64,000 nucleotides of DNA from Serilophus lunatus (GCA_013399895.1 VXBA01003818.1:473293-537292); one strand, 5' to 3'; positions 1-14,911 are shown, numbered from the stretch's first letter. The notes: generated by a model from the sequence alone, not told the origin. Translations and numbers: made by a program.

Positions 1-948
1 TTTTAGACCAAAACCCCAACCACCATTCACTGAATGCAAAAGCAAATTCTTGTCTATGCAGAGTAAGGAATGGTATGTAATTCTTTGGAGAGCTAAAGGA
101 TGGAATATTTTTTGGGAAAGTTGGGGTGCTGGAAGTATTTAAATAGTTTGATTCTCTTGCTCTGCAAGAGTGGGACAGTTATTGCCATCTGTCCTTTATA
201 CTTGTCTGCTCTACTCTGAGTTTCAGTCTCTGCCTCCATAGGGAGGATCCTCTTTTGTAGTAACGAGCAGAAAATTTAAATACAGTATTTAGAGGCTGTG
301 TCTGAACTCTGATTATTTCCAAATCACAGCAGAAGCACCCAAACCTGATGCAATATTGGCCAAATCAGAACAAGATTTGCCAGGCAGCCCAGGTGCTGCA
401 CGGGGTGGCCACTGCAACCCTGTCGCTGTGAGGTCTGAGAAAAGTTGCCCCTGATTTCCAAAAATTAGTGAGTGGAGTTATTGTGCCATTCGAAGGGATA
501 GGTGTGCAAGTATCAAGTAAGAGCTTCAGTGTAGTTGGAAGCCATAAATGAAAATTTCAGTCAGGGTGACAGAACAGCTGATGGCACCATGTGGCTTTCT
601 GCCAGCTGAAGATCAGGCCTAATATTTGTTTTCCCAAGTAAAAGGTCCACTCAATCAGGCAGCCTGCCTGGAGAACAAAAGAGTGAGACAGATTTTAATT
701 GCCCAATGGCCATTCTTTCAGCACAGATCTGTGCTTATGTGCCAGAATAATTTGGGGTTTTGTCTGATACAGGAGATCTGACTTATGGAGGGACTTCAGT
801 CTGGGTTGTTACTCTTGGAGGACTGGGGAAATTAGGGCAAATCCTCCCTGCCTTTAGTCTTCAACTGAAGTAATCTCTCAGGTAGAAATTGTTTTCTTTT
901 GATGGCCAGAGAGGTGAATGACATGTAAGCCCTCTTTTAAAGTAAAGT

Positions 949-982
949 GAGAGGGGAAGGAAGAGAAAGAGAGAGGAAGGGA
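949..982 (+). repeat. Purine-only tract (GA-rich)
   Basis: Thirty-four consecutive purines, mostly GAGAGG/AAGAGA units. This is low-complexity DNA with no repeat-family assignment. Confidence 0.8.
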
Positions 983-3900
983 CAGAAAGGTCCTGAAGGG
1001 TTTTCTTCAGCCTGGCTTAATTTGGAGGTGACACTTCATATGTCAATTTAAATTAAGCCATTTCAACGAGCATCCACCCCAGAGCCTCTCATACACTCTT
1101 AGGACAGCAAGTGTGGGGCACGTTGGGTGACTGACATAGTTGAGGACAGGGAGGGAGCTGCAGGAGGAGCTGAGGTGTTTCATGGCAGAGCCATGACATG
1201 GGTAGTTACCAGAATATAGTTCACCCCTGTTTTCTGTGTCACACATTTCAGCCCAGTGTTCTCATGTGTTAAATCCAGATATCTTGTATTTATGTCATGT
1301 TTTTTTTCTGCAACCCTCCTGATCTGGGTAACGTTTAAATAGGAATCTTGTCTGGGTGTTGAACAGTTAATGTTCTAGAAAGCTAACACCTGCATCTGCA
1401 GCCTTGTCCCCTCCTATGCAGCTGAATAGCATTTCGTGATGGCAGGGAAATAATTCAGTAAAACCAGGCCCTGCTCCATGGGCAATGCATAAGCTCAAGT
1501 GAAGTAGAGGTCACTCATGTTAATCTGAAGCAAATAGGATTGTGGGACTGGGGGAAGAGGGTGTGCCTCCTTTTATGTACAAATTCTATAGCTCAGAGGC
1601 TTAGGAAACACTTAATAGTAAACATTTGCAAAGAATCCATGCCATTAACCTTTTCCGAGAGGAGAGACAAATGGTTTTCCTGCTTAATTTTGAGCAGGTC
1701 TTGCATTTTGGTACGTATGCAAATTGTGCTGGGTGTCAGTGTCTCATACAAATCAGCCTGAAATGCAGAGGCAGCCATGCAAGCAAAATGGCTTTCCTTT
1801 CCCTGCAGCTGCAACAAGACTTCTAGCACAGGAGAACCAGACAGGCAAAGGGCCTGATTTGTAAGAAAGCATCAGGGAGAGATGAAAACCAGGAATCCTC
1901 CTAAAATGCTGTCCCAGTAGCAGAAAGCTTTATGTCCATGCTGCAGTGCTGCCCTGTATTTTTGATGACCTGAGGAGCATCCAGCACTATTTTGTTTTTC
2001 TTCGGGTTTTGGATCAGCCTTGTCCTGACTTCTCAAGTCATGAAAATCTGTGAGCAGCTTGTGGTTGTGCAGAACTGGGGAGGTGCTGTTTGGGAAGAAG
2101 AGGTGAACAGCTCCTTTTTGAGATCAGGACCAAAATGGACAGGGAAGGTAATACAGATATGAAGCACAAGCAGGCAGGTTTGCAGGAATATTGACTGCCT
2201 GTTGTAAAGACAGGACTGGGCTGGACATTACATTGTCCTGCTGATGTTCTTTGTCCCAGATCCTTTGTGTATCTATGAAACAGACTTTTCCATGCTGTTT
2301 AACAGTAGTCAGTGATATTCCTCTATAGGATCATCCCAATTACAAGTCTAATGTGTCTCCAACCCCTTTGCAATATTTCTTTTATGAGGTGGGTAGACAT
2401 CAAGCATTTACATTTCCAAGGAGTGAGTCACGTGCTCTCTTCCTCTTAGGCTGTACTTCCCCATCAAATGTACCAGGAGTGAATATCCAGCAGCTTAGAC
2501 TCAGTTTGAGTTTCTGAGTCTGTGGTGCCTCTTGGTTAACACAGAAACAAGACCAAACATTGTTTGATTTCAGTGATAGGTGACAGCAAAATAGAAAAGA
2601 AACTGGAAGCTGGTGAAAGCTCATAAAGGCATATATTCCTTGGCTTTTGTTTGCAGGCAGACCTTTCTGGAATTCTGGCTCGTTGGACCCTGCTGTGCTG
2701 GAGTGAGCCAGCAGTGCCAGCCGGGTATGTGTGGGGCTCTCAGCCAGCAGGGGAAGGGGCTGCCTGGCATTGTTGGCTTCTTCTCTCAGTAGGTGCAGAC
2801 ATCCCTTGCTTTCAGTGAGGTGAGTGAGCTGTGAGAGAGAGAGAACAGTGTGGCTGCAGATTCACACCATGCCTTGCTGGATCGGTTCCTGCTTGCTCTT
2901 TGATCTTTTTTCACACTGAGTAACAGGCAGCATGACTGCAATGTGATGCTGTGGCTGCAGACTGCATTGTCTTGTTGGAAAATGAATTGCCTCAGAACCT
3001 TCAGTCTGTCTCTTGGGCTATTTCCTGTTACAACCAGGAAAGCTGGGATTTCCACGTGATTTTGAAGCTCAGAGTTCTGATGTACAGAGAAATCCTGTCT
3101 CTGTGTTGATTCATTACTGCTTCTGATCCCTTTTTTTCTCTTCCATTATCTCAAACGCCTTTGAAGCTTCATTTTCAATGCATTATATCATTTTACTTGA
3201 ATTCCCTCCTGTGGGCATCATGGTTCAGTAGGAAATGCAACACTGGTTTGAAATGTTGACAAGATAGGGAAAAACACATCTGTGAGTTATTAAGGCCAAG
3301 AGTAATGTCTTTTACCTTTGGAGTTTACAGGGGTTTTTTTGCCTTTTTATCTGCCAAATACTTACTCTTTCCAGCGTTGTCTGCATCTGGAGGGTGTCTG
3401 TCTTGGCAGGGAATTACACTGGACATGCAGCCTGGGTGAATCTGCCTTGGGCATCTCCTGGATGCTCTGGCTCTGTGGTTCATCCTTCTGCATGCGCTCG
3501 CTTGTCTCGGTTTTTGCATTTCACCTCCGGTCACTCATGAACTGATTCTGTAGTGGGAGACCTTGGTATTTTATTTTGTAACTGTTCATCCTCATGTGAA
3601 CTGCAGGTTTCAATAAGGACCTTGGCTGCACTCCTCCTGTGGTACCTGAAAATCTCCCTTCCCCAGAGATGACAGCCTGCTCCTTGTGCTCGTGGCACCC
3701 CTGCCTCTGCAGAGGGGGCCAGTGATGACAACAGTCAGTTTTTCCAGTGAGTTCCTGATCAGACCCTTAAAACTCCCTGGAGATTAAGCAAATTAAACCC
3801 AGCTTTTTTTATTGTTGTAGATTTTTCCCATTTGTGAGGTTTCATGTGTGGAGGTCAAATCCTTTGTTAATGTTTCCTTTTCATGGCCTGTTGTAAGTTG

Positions 3901-4444
3901 TGTCCCTTCCATTCCTACCATGTTCCTGGCAGAAAGGGAGGAGAAATATCATAGCACAAGTAATGTCCTCATTTCCCCAGCTTCCCTATGATACAGAAGT
4001 ATGGGATTGCCACTTGTTTTAGTAGTTCTCATCTGAAATAGTCTTTAACTCCAGCCATTAAAAGCATATTGGACTTGTGTTGGTTATAATTGCTAAGGTG
4101 CAGAAGCTGCTTTCTAGAGGTGCCAAACACCTGTGAACTTCATTTGAAATGGCAAATGTTTGGTGGTTCTAAGACAAAGTTTACTGTGGAGGGAAGCGCT
4201 GGGAGTGGGACCCTTTTTGGTCTTTCTTTCTCTCCCTGTCTTGCAAGTATCTCTATCCAGTGATTCTTCCATGAGCACAATAGGTGCCATATTGCAGTCA
4301 CTGAGTTTCTCATCCCATTGTAGGGCTGTTCCACTCTCTCCAAGGTTAGAAGCTGTCTCCTGACTTGCATTTTTAACTTACAGGCAACCTACACCTGCTG
4401 CCAGCATCGTCAAGAAACAAAGGTGAGATGCAAAGGCTGTATTT

Positions 4445-4475
4445 TAATTAGGCCACAATCTAATTAACTCACCTG
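4445..4475. promoter_or_regulatory. Paired TAATTA homeodomain-type sites with E-box
   Basis: TAATTA occurs at 4445-4450 and again at 4461-4466, followed by CACCTG at 4470-4475. Homeodomain proteins bind TAATTA and ZEB/bHLH factors bind CACCTG. The cluster is seen in the sequence; enhancer function is inference only, and such short motifs also arise by chance. Confidence 0.25.
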
Positions 4476-7400
4476 TGAGCACAGGCAGACTGCACACTGA
4501 TTTTCTTGCTCATTCCCACCTCTTTGAGGATTTGCTACCAATCTTTCTCTCTCTGTGGGAAGAACCTGGAAGTCAGGAGTTTTGAGCTGTGTTTCTGGCA
4601 GAGCTATTGATTCACTTGTGACCTCATGCAAGTCCCTCTGGGTTTTGCTTCTGAGGCTTTACAAACGTAGGAGAGAGATGAACACAATTCCCTCACTTCT
4701 CAGCATTTACTGTGAGCCCTAATTAACACTTGGAAAGCAAGGGGCTTTAGACTACAGGGTGCAGCAGGCATATATTGCTGTGGGAATACAATTAATAAAT
4801 AATAGCACATACGATACAGGAGTTCCCAACCTGTATATCCCAATGGTTTATTTTCATTATTTGTTTACTGCATACAGTCTATATGAGTAATACTATGCAA
4901 CTCCTTAATTTTTCATTACTGCTGGAAGAAACTTGGGCAGACAATATCCCTCTTAAAATACTGACTTAATGGTACTGTGATCCCAGGTAATGGGAAACTA
5001 TTACTGCTGTGTCCTACTGTTCTTGGGCTGCCAGTTCTCAGATTCCAGCTCTCCCATTGTGTCCCTGTTAATAAGAGAATGGGACAGTTGTAAACAGATA
5101 GTTTGACCTCCCATGTGAAATGGATCACAGACTTTTATCCAAGGATTTCTACTTCAAGCTTAGTAACTTCTGTGTAGGTCAGAGCAGGTCATTTAGACTG
5201 ACATCCAGCAGGGATGCAGAAATTGTAAGTCAGAGAAAATCTGACTTCACTTCACTTAGTAAACTATTCAGTGATAAATTGTTTTGGTCTAAAAATGCTT
5301 CCCTTACTTGTTTCCAGCTTTCAGTGTTTTTTGTGTTTCTCATTATGCTTTCGCTTGAAAAAGGCTCAAGCACCCACTAATCTCAGGATTTTTCACTGCA
5401 CAGGTACATATAGACTGTGAGTGAGATACAATTTAACCTCCTCATTTCTAAATTACAGGCAATGAACTCGTTTCATCTCTCTGCAAGATGGATTTTCTGG
5501 ACTTAAAATTCTTCTTCCTATCTCTTTTGCTAAACTCAGTGCCATCACACATTGTCATTTTTAGAGTGAGCTCCAGAACTGACACTACAGCAACCGGGTA
5601 ATGATGGTTAATCACTTTATCATGAGATGTGTGCATAACTCAGCTGCTTTCTTGGGAGGGTTTAGGATCTAAGCCTCCTGCTTTGTGGTGGCTCTTGTCA
5701 GAGTGAGTATCTTTCTGGCACCAGTTCTAAGTATTTTTCCTGTGTGAAAGTGAAAAAGCAAACAGGAGTGGGTGAGTAAATGGAGAATGGTCAGAAGGAA
5801 AGGGAAGGGAGGAGGTATGGGGTGCTGTGATCTCAGGGAAGGCTGATGTGTGTTTGTCTGTATAAGGCACTAAGAAGATCTTGCCCTACAGGTCATTAAT
5901 TGTGAGTGTAAAAGGATGAGTTTGGCTCCATGTCAAGGACAGCCATGGAGAAGACAAATCCTAGGCGTGTGTGGCTCAGAGATGAAGAGCTTGTATTAAG
6001 GAGACTTTACCCATCTCATGTGATTTTGTTGCACTTTTGGATGTGTTTCATCGTCTGTGGTCCAGTCCTTTGCTTTTCATCTCTCAGCAGCCTTCATATT
6101 GTCAGTTTGATTGGCATGTTCCCACTGTTTCCAGCTTCTTTAATTTTGCCAGATTTTTTTCATAAAGCTCCCATGAGTGTAATTATTGCCCTAATGAGGG
6201 CAGGGGTTGCATGGCTCTCCTTCAGTGGGCAGGGCTCATATAGCACAGGGGATCTGCTAAGTCTCCTTAGTATTTTGGGGAGCAAAATAAGCAGTGGTGT
6301 CCAGCAGATGCTTTTGACTTGGGCCCCTCTAATGAAATATTCCTCGGTGCAAAATGTGCATGTTTTGGATCCCCTTGTTGGTCTTTCCCAAGTAAACTGG
6401 ATAAATTACCCATGTTTGTCCCTCAGTGCCCATCACTTCAAGTGTTGTGATTCCCTAATGAATTCACTTGTGGCAGAGCCATTCTTCCTGCCTCTCAGCA
6501 TACTCTGCAAGATATCTGGGCATCTGAATCTTGGGGTTCTCTTTGCAGCAGCAATCCTTAGAAACTGAGATTCCAGAGGGACAGTCTTTTGAGGAAGAAT
6601 CCAGTATATGTATATGTTGGTTGGATAGTTTTTCCATCGATATCTTCTTACCCAGTTAGCAGACGCATCATGAAGAATCATTTGAGTTGTCAGGTGTTCC
6701 TTAACTTGTTCATTTTACTTAAACAAGTCTTGTAGCAGATTATATAATGAATCCACTTGATTTATTTCCTGCAGATGATGAGAACAAAGTTTGGGTTATT
6801 GGACAAGACACAGACTTTTTCTCCTGCTAGGAAAGGGACAGGAGCCAGTGGTACCCATGTGCTCTGGGTCTGGAGAGCTCCGCACCCCACAAAGTGGTTT
6901 TGGAAAGGTTAATTAAGGGAGAAGGTGCCAGCAGATGGCACTCATGAATGCATAACATTGTCTCAGGGTTTTCAAGGGCCACAGTCACTTCTGGGCATGT
7001 GTAGCAAAAGTGCAGAATAGGGCAACATTCATATGCTGAATTCAGACAGTCTAGGGCAGGTGGCCAGTGCTGCAGTAAGCAGATAGCCTTGGGTTGATGA
7101 GACCCCTCCCCACACCATTTCCATTCAGAGTAGCTCATCTTTCCAGCCTGGGTGGGTACAAGGACACTGGAGGGATGTGTAGTTACACGGCCCTGCTAGT
7201 TCAGTGATGACTGGTGTCACTGGCAGAATTTTGACGACGGGATGGCCTACACAGCTCCGGGCATGGTGGCATCAGAGGGGGTGGCACATGCCTGCCCAGT
7301 GCTCTGCTCCTGGGACAGACTTGTCCTGCTGATATCTGGTGCAGCTAGTGGCCAGAATTGGGGCTTCCTTCTGCTGGTGTCTGCTGGAGAGAGCAGTGAC

Positions 7401-10400
7401 ATTCAGCTTCCATTGGAAGACAAAAATGGCATAACAGGCCATCTGAGGGCACATTTTCAGCAGTCAGTGAAGGGAAGGTACAGGCTCTATGCCTGAGCCA
7501 GAAGATTAGTCTGTTCCTGGTCCATGGAACTTGTCAGCCCAGCAATGATTAGTGAGGCAAAAGCAAAGTCTGCAAAGCTCTTTCTGCCCAGCTCTGGTGA
7601 GAGAAGGTGATAAGGGATTCATTGTGCAACCAAGAGATAATTGGCTGCAGCAGTATGAAGCAATGCCAGTCTCTTTGCCATAGCAATCGTCCAGACATTT
7701 TGTTCACAGCTGTGATTCACCTTGCTGTGCAGACAATCTGTTCTGGACCATGCAGTGTTTCAAAAGAAGCATGGCTGCCACATAAAGTCACGTGGGATTG
7801 CCCAAGGCTCTGTGTGGGATTGAGTGTGAAAATCCATTTGGCTGGTGCAGGGCTTGGGGGAGGCAGGCATTGAAGGAACTGGACCTCCAAAGGGTGAGTC
7901 AGCCTCCTCTTCCCTCACTGCAGACACCAGTATAAGTCAAGCTAAGACTGTACAATCACTTAACTCTTTAGGGAAAGGAAGAGCTGGGCTCCACATGGCT
8001 CAGCCTGAACTGACACATCACGTCTCTTACAGGAGGTAGAGCCCGTGTCTTGTGTGATGACAAGCTTGGAGGAGCAGAGGTGGGTCTTTCTAATGATGTC
8101 TGTGTGGAAAAGTGAACAGAGAGATTTTGGCTTAGCCCAAAGTCATACTGCTTGTATCTTAGGTTCTTCTGTGTCACATACTGCAGTCCAGGCTCGATGT
8201 GTCTGCCCTGTGCACGGGGAGAGTGGGATGAGGCTGTCTGCTCATAGCCTTGACTGTAGCTTGACCTGCAGGTGTCAGTTCCAAGGAGACAGTGTAGTCA
8301 GGGAGTTGGGCTTGGCTAAGGTGATCCCTTGGGAGCTTCAGTCCAAGTCAGCAGGAGCTGAAATGATGATAGGTGAGCCCATCTTGCTCAGCAACATATG
8401 TCTCTGTGTGCCAGTTTTGAGTCTGTGTCACTTTGTCCTGTAAAGAGCGAGTGTTCCCTGGAGCTGCCCAGCCCATGTCAGTCCCGGAGCTCTGCCCCAA
8501 GGAGCTGCTCTCTCCAGAAATGGCTCCTTAACTGCATCTGCAGGTTCCAGAAGGATGGTGTTTCTCTTCCTCTGATGATGAGGTATTTTTGTGGCATTTC
8601 CTCCTTGCTGAGACTTTCCGAACGTCTGGGATTTCCTCCCCTCACCACTGGGGAGCAGTTGTTCCCACTGGGACCAGCACCCAGCACCTCCTTGAGCAGT
8701 GGCTCTGCCTGGGCTGTTCAAGGTAATTGGCCTGTTTCCCTGGTGTGGAACCAACAGCAGTGCAAGGCGGCTAACGAGAACGAGTCAGGGTAGCAACAGG
8801 ATTAAAAATATGTATGAACAAACATCTTGTTTTGACTGCAAGGATGCACTGAAGCATGAGAGTCTGGGTCCCGCAGAAAGCCAGAGGCAGACTGGGTTGG
8901 CATTCACTCAGGCAGCTGCACAGTAAAACTGTACTGGTAGGATGGGAAAAGTGAGGGCAGGAGCCCAGTCTTATTTACACTGGTGTAAACTAGAGTAATG
9001 TCAGGGAATCACTTACAGATTTGACTGTGTCTTGTTGGCTGGAGTGCTGTGTGGATATAAACCCACCAAATCCAGTGCTGACCTCTGGCTTTGTTCCTCT
9101 CTGACAGTGCCCTCCATATGGAATGGGACCTTTCATTGTAAAGATTGTTTGGAGCCATTACCTGCTCCATACAATGGAGGAGATATATTGGGAGATGGAT
9201 AACTGAGTGTGATGACCCCATCCTGGTGAGCTCCATGGGGCACTGGTGGAAGCCAAGTGTCATTGGGAGGTGTCAGAGTGACACTCAAGTGGAGTGGGTG
9301 CTCCAGTGGAATACAGTGATTTTTTTTTCGTGAAAAAATAAAGGTATTTAATTTTAATTTCTATTTTAAGGGTGATTGTTCTTTGCTAGGTTGGGTCCCT
9401 GTAAAACTTCATGAAGTAATTTCAGATAGTTGAAAGCTGTCAACACACCCCTGTCATTTCCCTCTCATTCAGTGAAGGATTTCGGGGGGGGAAGGTTTAT
9501 GACATGTCCTTGTGTTGAAGCAGTTCAGACTGGCAGGGAGACTTACCAGCTACCTGCAAAGGCACTTCCATGACAAGGAAGGCTATCTCGGTGCCTTGGC
9601 TGAAGAGATGAAGGCCTGATATGAGATCTTTTACAAGAGACATTTATTTGCCCACAGAAGGAGATGATTTCTCTTCTCAGGGTCCATAAATCCCTGAGCT
9701 TTGGATTTTATGGGTACCAAAAGAAGGAAATATCTCATGGAACATGGAGGTTAGCAGAACAGTTGGGCAACCATGCAAGTTTGTCACCTTTAAAAGCATG
9801 AGATGCAGGACAGGATGGGATGCATGAGAGCATCCAGACAACATTGCTGTGACAGGGATCCCCTGACCCCCTGGGAGCTTCCTGGCTGCCCAGATGTCAG
9901 CAGGCCTGGGGTGGAAGGGGAGCCTGACCTGGCGCAGCAGCACAGAACAGGTCGAAAGCTTCAATCAGCCCCTGTCTCCAGTGGCATTGCTGTCACGTGT
10001 TTATCTTGGAAATCAGACCCTCCAGCCCCATCTCATATATTAGCAATTCCAATAGAAATAATAATTGGATTCAGTCCATTGCATTTAACATTTTAATGTC
10101 AGCTGGGGATTTCTTCCTGATCCCAAGTCTTGATTAGGTGACATCTTTGAGCACCAGATTAATCAGCCTGACTGTATTCTCTGAACACCTGACTTTCACA
10201 GCCAAGGGTGAGGGCTGAAATGTGCTTCCTGCACTGTCATGCTTTATATCATTGACTCAAGCTGTTCAAAAGGTCATGCTCATGAGTCTTGAAATATTTT
10301 TTCTTTTTACATTTATTTTTGATCTGTACAGGATGGAGAACAAAACTTTCACCAATTTGCCAGGAATTAAGTGTTCTCCTGTCCTGTGGATACATGCTGA

Positions 10401-13400
10401 AATTGATATTTCCTTGAGCTTTTTAAAGAAGCTCAAGTGATTTGAAAAGGTCTCCAGCAGGTCTCACCCTCTTCCAATGGACTGTCTTATGCTCAGGGTC
10501 TCATGAACATATCTTTCCTTAATCTTGGGGTTCAAAACTCTTTTACTGTTTGGATGAGACTTGTCAAACTTGGGTTGCTTTGTACACTGAAACGTGTAGT
10601 TCAAGAATCATGAGAAGAGAGTTTCTTGCATTTTAATTTTCCAGATAACAACCCCAGTAAGCTTGGGAAGGGTATTCTCTAAGTCAAGACACACACACTC
10701 TCTATCATTCTTTTTCTAATTGCAAGGCTGATATGGAAGTGCTGTACAACCACAGACAACCCTTGTCTCTTGTCTTCCAGCTGCTGGGAGGACACTGCCC
10801 TGAGCTGGCATGGCAATAAACTCTAACTGTTATGGGATATTTTCCAGGCAATGAAGTCTTCATTTGTGGAATGGGAACCACATAAAGACCTTTTTATTCT
10901 CCAGGCCCTCTGGGCTGATGTTATCCTGATGCCTATAGTACCTTTGCATTGCAACATACCAGTAACCCAGCGTTCTCCAGCCGTCATGCAGTGCCCTGTG
11001 TTTGCCATCCACAGCACCTTTGTTCGTATTCACCCATGACACCACTAGAGTTGCCACAGCTGTGAAATCAGAGTTCATACTGATCCAGTATGAAGTTAAT
11101 TCTCAGATTCACAACATTTGTTGTGGGAAAAGTGGATCTTCAAGAGAGAGCTAAATCTTTCCTTTTCAGCTTGTCCCTTTCTGGATGTGAGTCTGTATCT
11201 CCTTCCTCTTTTGTAGTGCATTGCTGCACCCTTCATAGGTTGGCTCCCTTCCTGCTCCTGTGGAGCCTTTCTCAAGGCTCATGGGGAAATCATGTTCAGT
11301 GGCACCAGACTTTCCTGCTTTCACCAGAATACTCTGAAGACAGCAGGAGATGAGACATGGCAAAATTTTCCTGGCAACAGCTCAACACTGCTTCTTTTCC
11401 ATAGCAAACAGCACTCCAGTATCTTCAGAACCATCCCTCCTCTGAAATCTTCTGAGTGCAAAACAGAGATCTGAATCCCTGCTTAAGCCCTTTCTGTTCC
11501 TGAAGCACAACTGCATTGAGTGGAAAAGAGCCAGAGAGGAAGACTTTTTATTGCACACATCTGACCAAGAAACAAGCATTAAAAAGATTCAATAGCGGTT
11601 CCACTATAAAAGCTGTTAATGCCATTTCATTTCCTAACAGCCTTATTGGCTTTAATCAGTTCATTTTCATACCTTCCCTTTGGATGGTGCCTTTATGTGA
11701 TTTGGTCTGGGATGTTGAGATGTTCTAGACAGTCACAGATTATATATTGGCCTCCATATTCAGCATTTCTAAAACCCCAAAATGTCAGGTACCACCAATG
11801 GTTTACCTCTTTTAAGTCTGTGCATTGAGATGGAAGCTCAGCAGGTCTGCTGACACATGTGCTCTCAGCACAGGGCTGAGCTCAGGTGTCAAGAACTGAG
11901 GGCTGTTCAGACAGGGCTGCTTCACACTTACTCCACCTCCGTGCTGCAGTAATTAGTCTTAATGATTACATCGAGGTGAATGTAAATTAAAACCCCAGAT
12001 ACAGACATTGCCACAGCATGGCTAAGCCTGAACACAGCCTGTGAAGTGGTGGTGACATTTCATCTCTTGAGCCTCTCTCTTTTGCAGGTAAGAAGTGGTA
12101 GCATTCCTGCTCACAAGTAGTTGGGGAAAAAGTGAAGAATAAGTTGTGTAAAATATAGCATGGTGGCAAATGCTTTTTGTATTAAAACAAAGATAAACAG
12201 CTTGGAGAATGGTTTTTACATGTTTCACCCACCTCTAGACATTTTGCAGACTGCAGAGGCAGGATGATGTGTGGCTGTTCCAATGAAGAATCAGCGTTGA
12301 ATGACAACAGTTTTTGGAGGGGTAAATTTGCTGCATTTGCCTATCTTGCTGTGGTGGTTTCACTGTCAGATTGTGCCCTTAAAGCATAATGTAAAGCTGT
12401 TCCTACCTGAAGTGATCTCTCACCTCTGCTGAGACATTGTAGTGCAGGGGGTCGTGTGTGGTCACTTATCAGTAAGTCTGGTGTTTGTGCTGGGCCATGA
12501 CAGCTTGGCCACACTCCTCTGGGTCTGGGGTAAAGTGCTGCATCTCAGAATCTAAGCATCTCTGATGCCAGGAAGGACTGGAAACTGTTCCATTCTGTTT
12601 GGATAGACAGGGTGAATTTTGGCTTTCTCTATCCTGAGAGCAGATTGAATTCAACATCTTGAGCAGATAAAATCCAGCAGGCAGGTGGGTCGTCTTTGCT
12701 TGTGTTCAGTCAAATGAGTCGTTCCCCAAGAAGGAGGATGGGAGATGTTTAAGTGCAAACCAGACTGGATTGGACTCTACAGGGACTCTTCCTGAAAAAT
12801 TCTGGATCCCATTGCTGCTTCTGCAGGAAGCTGTGGTGTGTTCTGTTTACAAGCTGTTTTAAGGTAGGGCTTGATACGTTCAAGCTGTTAGTCCTGCTAC
12901 TCCTGTTGGAATTTGATTTAAATTGCAATTTACAGAAAAAAAAAAAAGGGGGCCTGGGAGTGACACTGGGGATCTGTGGGAAGCAATGCTACTGGGAGCC
13001 ACAACTGCCATTGAGCTGATGTCCAGTCTGAGCTGCTTTAGGTGCTCTTTGCCTCGGTTTCCCCTCTGCCAAAACTGGAGAAGCAATGCTGCTGGGCTGT
13101 ACAGCTTCTCGTGGGGAAGAATTACTAATTGCAGCTTGGGTAGAGCACATGTTTCAGTAGTATTGGCTCGCAGTGTTTCCCTCTTGCAAAACCCTGATCC
13201 AGGATGGGGATCTCCTTGCAGGCATTCCTGTCCTTTCTGAGAGGCAGGACTTGTGAACCCAGTGCCTACTGTTAATCTGAGAGTATTTCTGATATGTGTA
13301 ATCAACTGTATCTTTGTCTCAGCTTTGAATTTTATATCACACATGTCCCCAGAACAGGAGAGCAGTACATTAAGTTTTACTAGTTTGTGGAGGTGGATTA

Positions 13401-13439
13401 TATCCCACTTGATTGTTTACAACAGTTGTGAAGATTCAG

Positions 13440-13870
13440 CACCATTTTAATGAGGTATAGTGGTATATTAAGAAACTCATCTATTGAATGCAGTCTTTAG
13501 TAGTTGATTGCTATTTAATTGACATGTGTTAATAGTCTTATTTAACATCTCAGTTAAATCCACAGTTGAAGCACTAATTTTGAGTAGGAAAATTGTGATT
13601 TGAGGTAAAAATATAAACTAAAAGTACAGCAGCTTTTAATATGAAAACTTTATTAATAAAGTCTTATGCTGACTTTAGCAAGTGTTTACAGTAGATATTT
13701 TTAAAACAGATGAAAATTACATCAAAGACACATTCTATCAATTATTGCTGTAAGATTCATAAGGAGTTATCTATGGAGGTAATTTCTGCGTCCTCTTAGA
13801 AAAGATTCAGATTTTGTCATTTTGCAGGAAAGTTTTTTTTAAAAAGCATGTTATTTAATGTGAACGTGGG
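13440..13870. other. AT-rich block, possible conserved non-coding element
   Basis: About 430 bases clearly more AT-rich than their surroundings, with many TTAAT/ATTAA words and no usable open frame beyond short ones. It contains no LINE or SINE that I recognise. Blocks like this are often either old unique sequence or developmental enhancers; the sequence alone does not decide. Confidence 0.3.
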
Positions 13871-14911
13871 CATTCTTCTCCAAGGACCTGATCCCAGGAA
13901 TCAGTAGTTTGGCAACCAAGCTTCTCCAAGCTGTGGTGTTATTGCCATCCATGGAGGCTTCAGGCTGCAGCAACCCAATCCACTCTTACTGCTGTCAGAG
14001 GGAGGTACCTCACAGGTCTCTTGAGTACAAGGTGAATGAAACCCATGTTTCACGAGGACAAGGTGAAGGACGAGTTTCCTGGGGCAAGAAGACAGTAGAT
14101 CCCAGGGGAAGACAGTGTTTGATGCCTTGCATGATCCCCCAAGCTCGCTCTTCAGCAATGACATCTCTGTCCTGTCTTGCACCTGAGCTGAGAGGATGCT
14201 CAGGACAGCAAAGTCATGCATGAATTCTCTTTGAATGAGCTGCTTTGCTGCCAGTCTGTGCCCTGTCCTGTGCAGAGGGACAGGCATGGCAATGGGAAGG
14301 TATTCTAACCATTCACAGAAATTACCTGCAAATGGGGTAAACTAAGGCACAGTCTTTCATTGTCCTACTCTGCAAGGAGGGAGAGCAGCAGCACGGTGGG
14401 AAGACCTGTGTGTGCCAACCTCACTGTGTCACTTGTCCCAGGCTGTGTTACTGCCCCATGGCCAAGCACTGCTCAGCAACTCCAATCATTCCTAGCAGCA
14501 CTTGTGTGTCCTCCTTGCTCTGCCTTTGCCTGGATCTCAGCATACAGCAGATCCCACAGCTGAGCAGTTGGGACCCCCTCGCTGCTGGCAGGCAGCCTGG
14601 CTGTTCCCATCGCTACGTGTCGGTAGGTGGTTCCTGTCTAATGAAGCTCCTTTCCAAGGGAGGCTGTTGACGTGCTCCAGCATCACCAGATGGTCCCCTT
14701 ACCTCTTCTCTCACGCTCCCTCGGAAACATTAATGATCCCTAAACCTCTCTGATGGAGGGGCTTCTTTTTTGTGACAACCTCATTATGTGGTTATCAGGA
14801 GCTGCCACTATCCAGGTTGTCAGGACAACCAGCCTGATTCAGAGCCGCTGGGAAAGGTCTGAACCTCAGGCAAATAACCATCCCCAGCTCCCAGCAGATG
14901 CTCACCCACAG

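Noticed and set aside
3700..3725. CTCF-like GCAGAGGGGGCCAG word
   Set aside because: The spacing differs by one base from the CTCF core consensus, so it is too weak to report as a site.
5930..6568. 212-codon open frame, the longest outside the CpG island
   Set aside because: No known domain, no splice context and no promoter signal. A rough count of start codons and stop frequency for six frames over 64 kb makes one frame of this length plausible by chance.
12936..12952. A12 run followed by G5 as a possible processed pseudogene tail
   Set aside because: No gene-like sequence or polyadenylation signal was found upstream of it, and no target duplication was visible.
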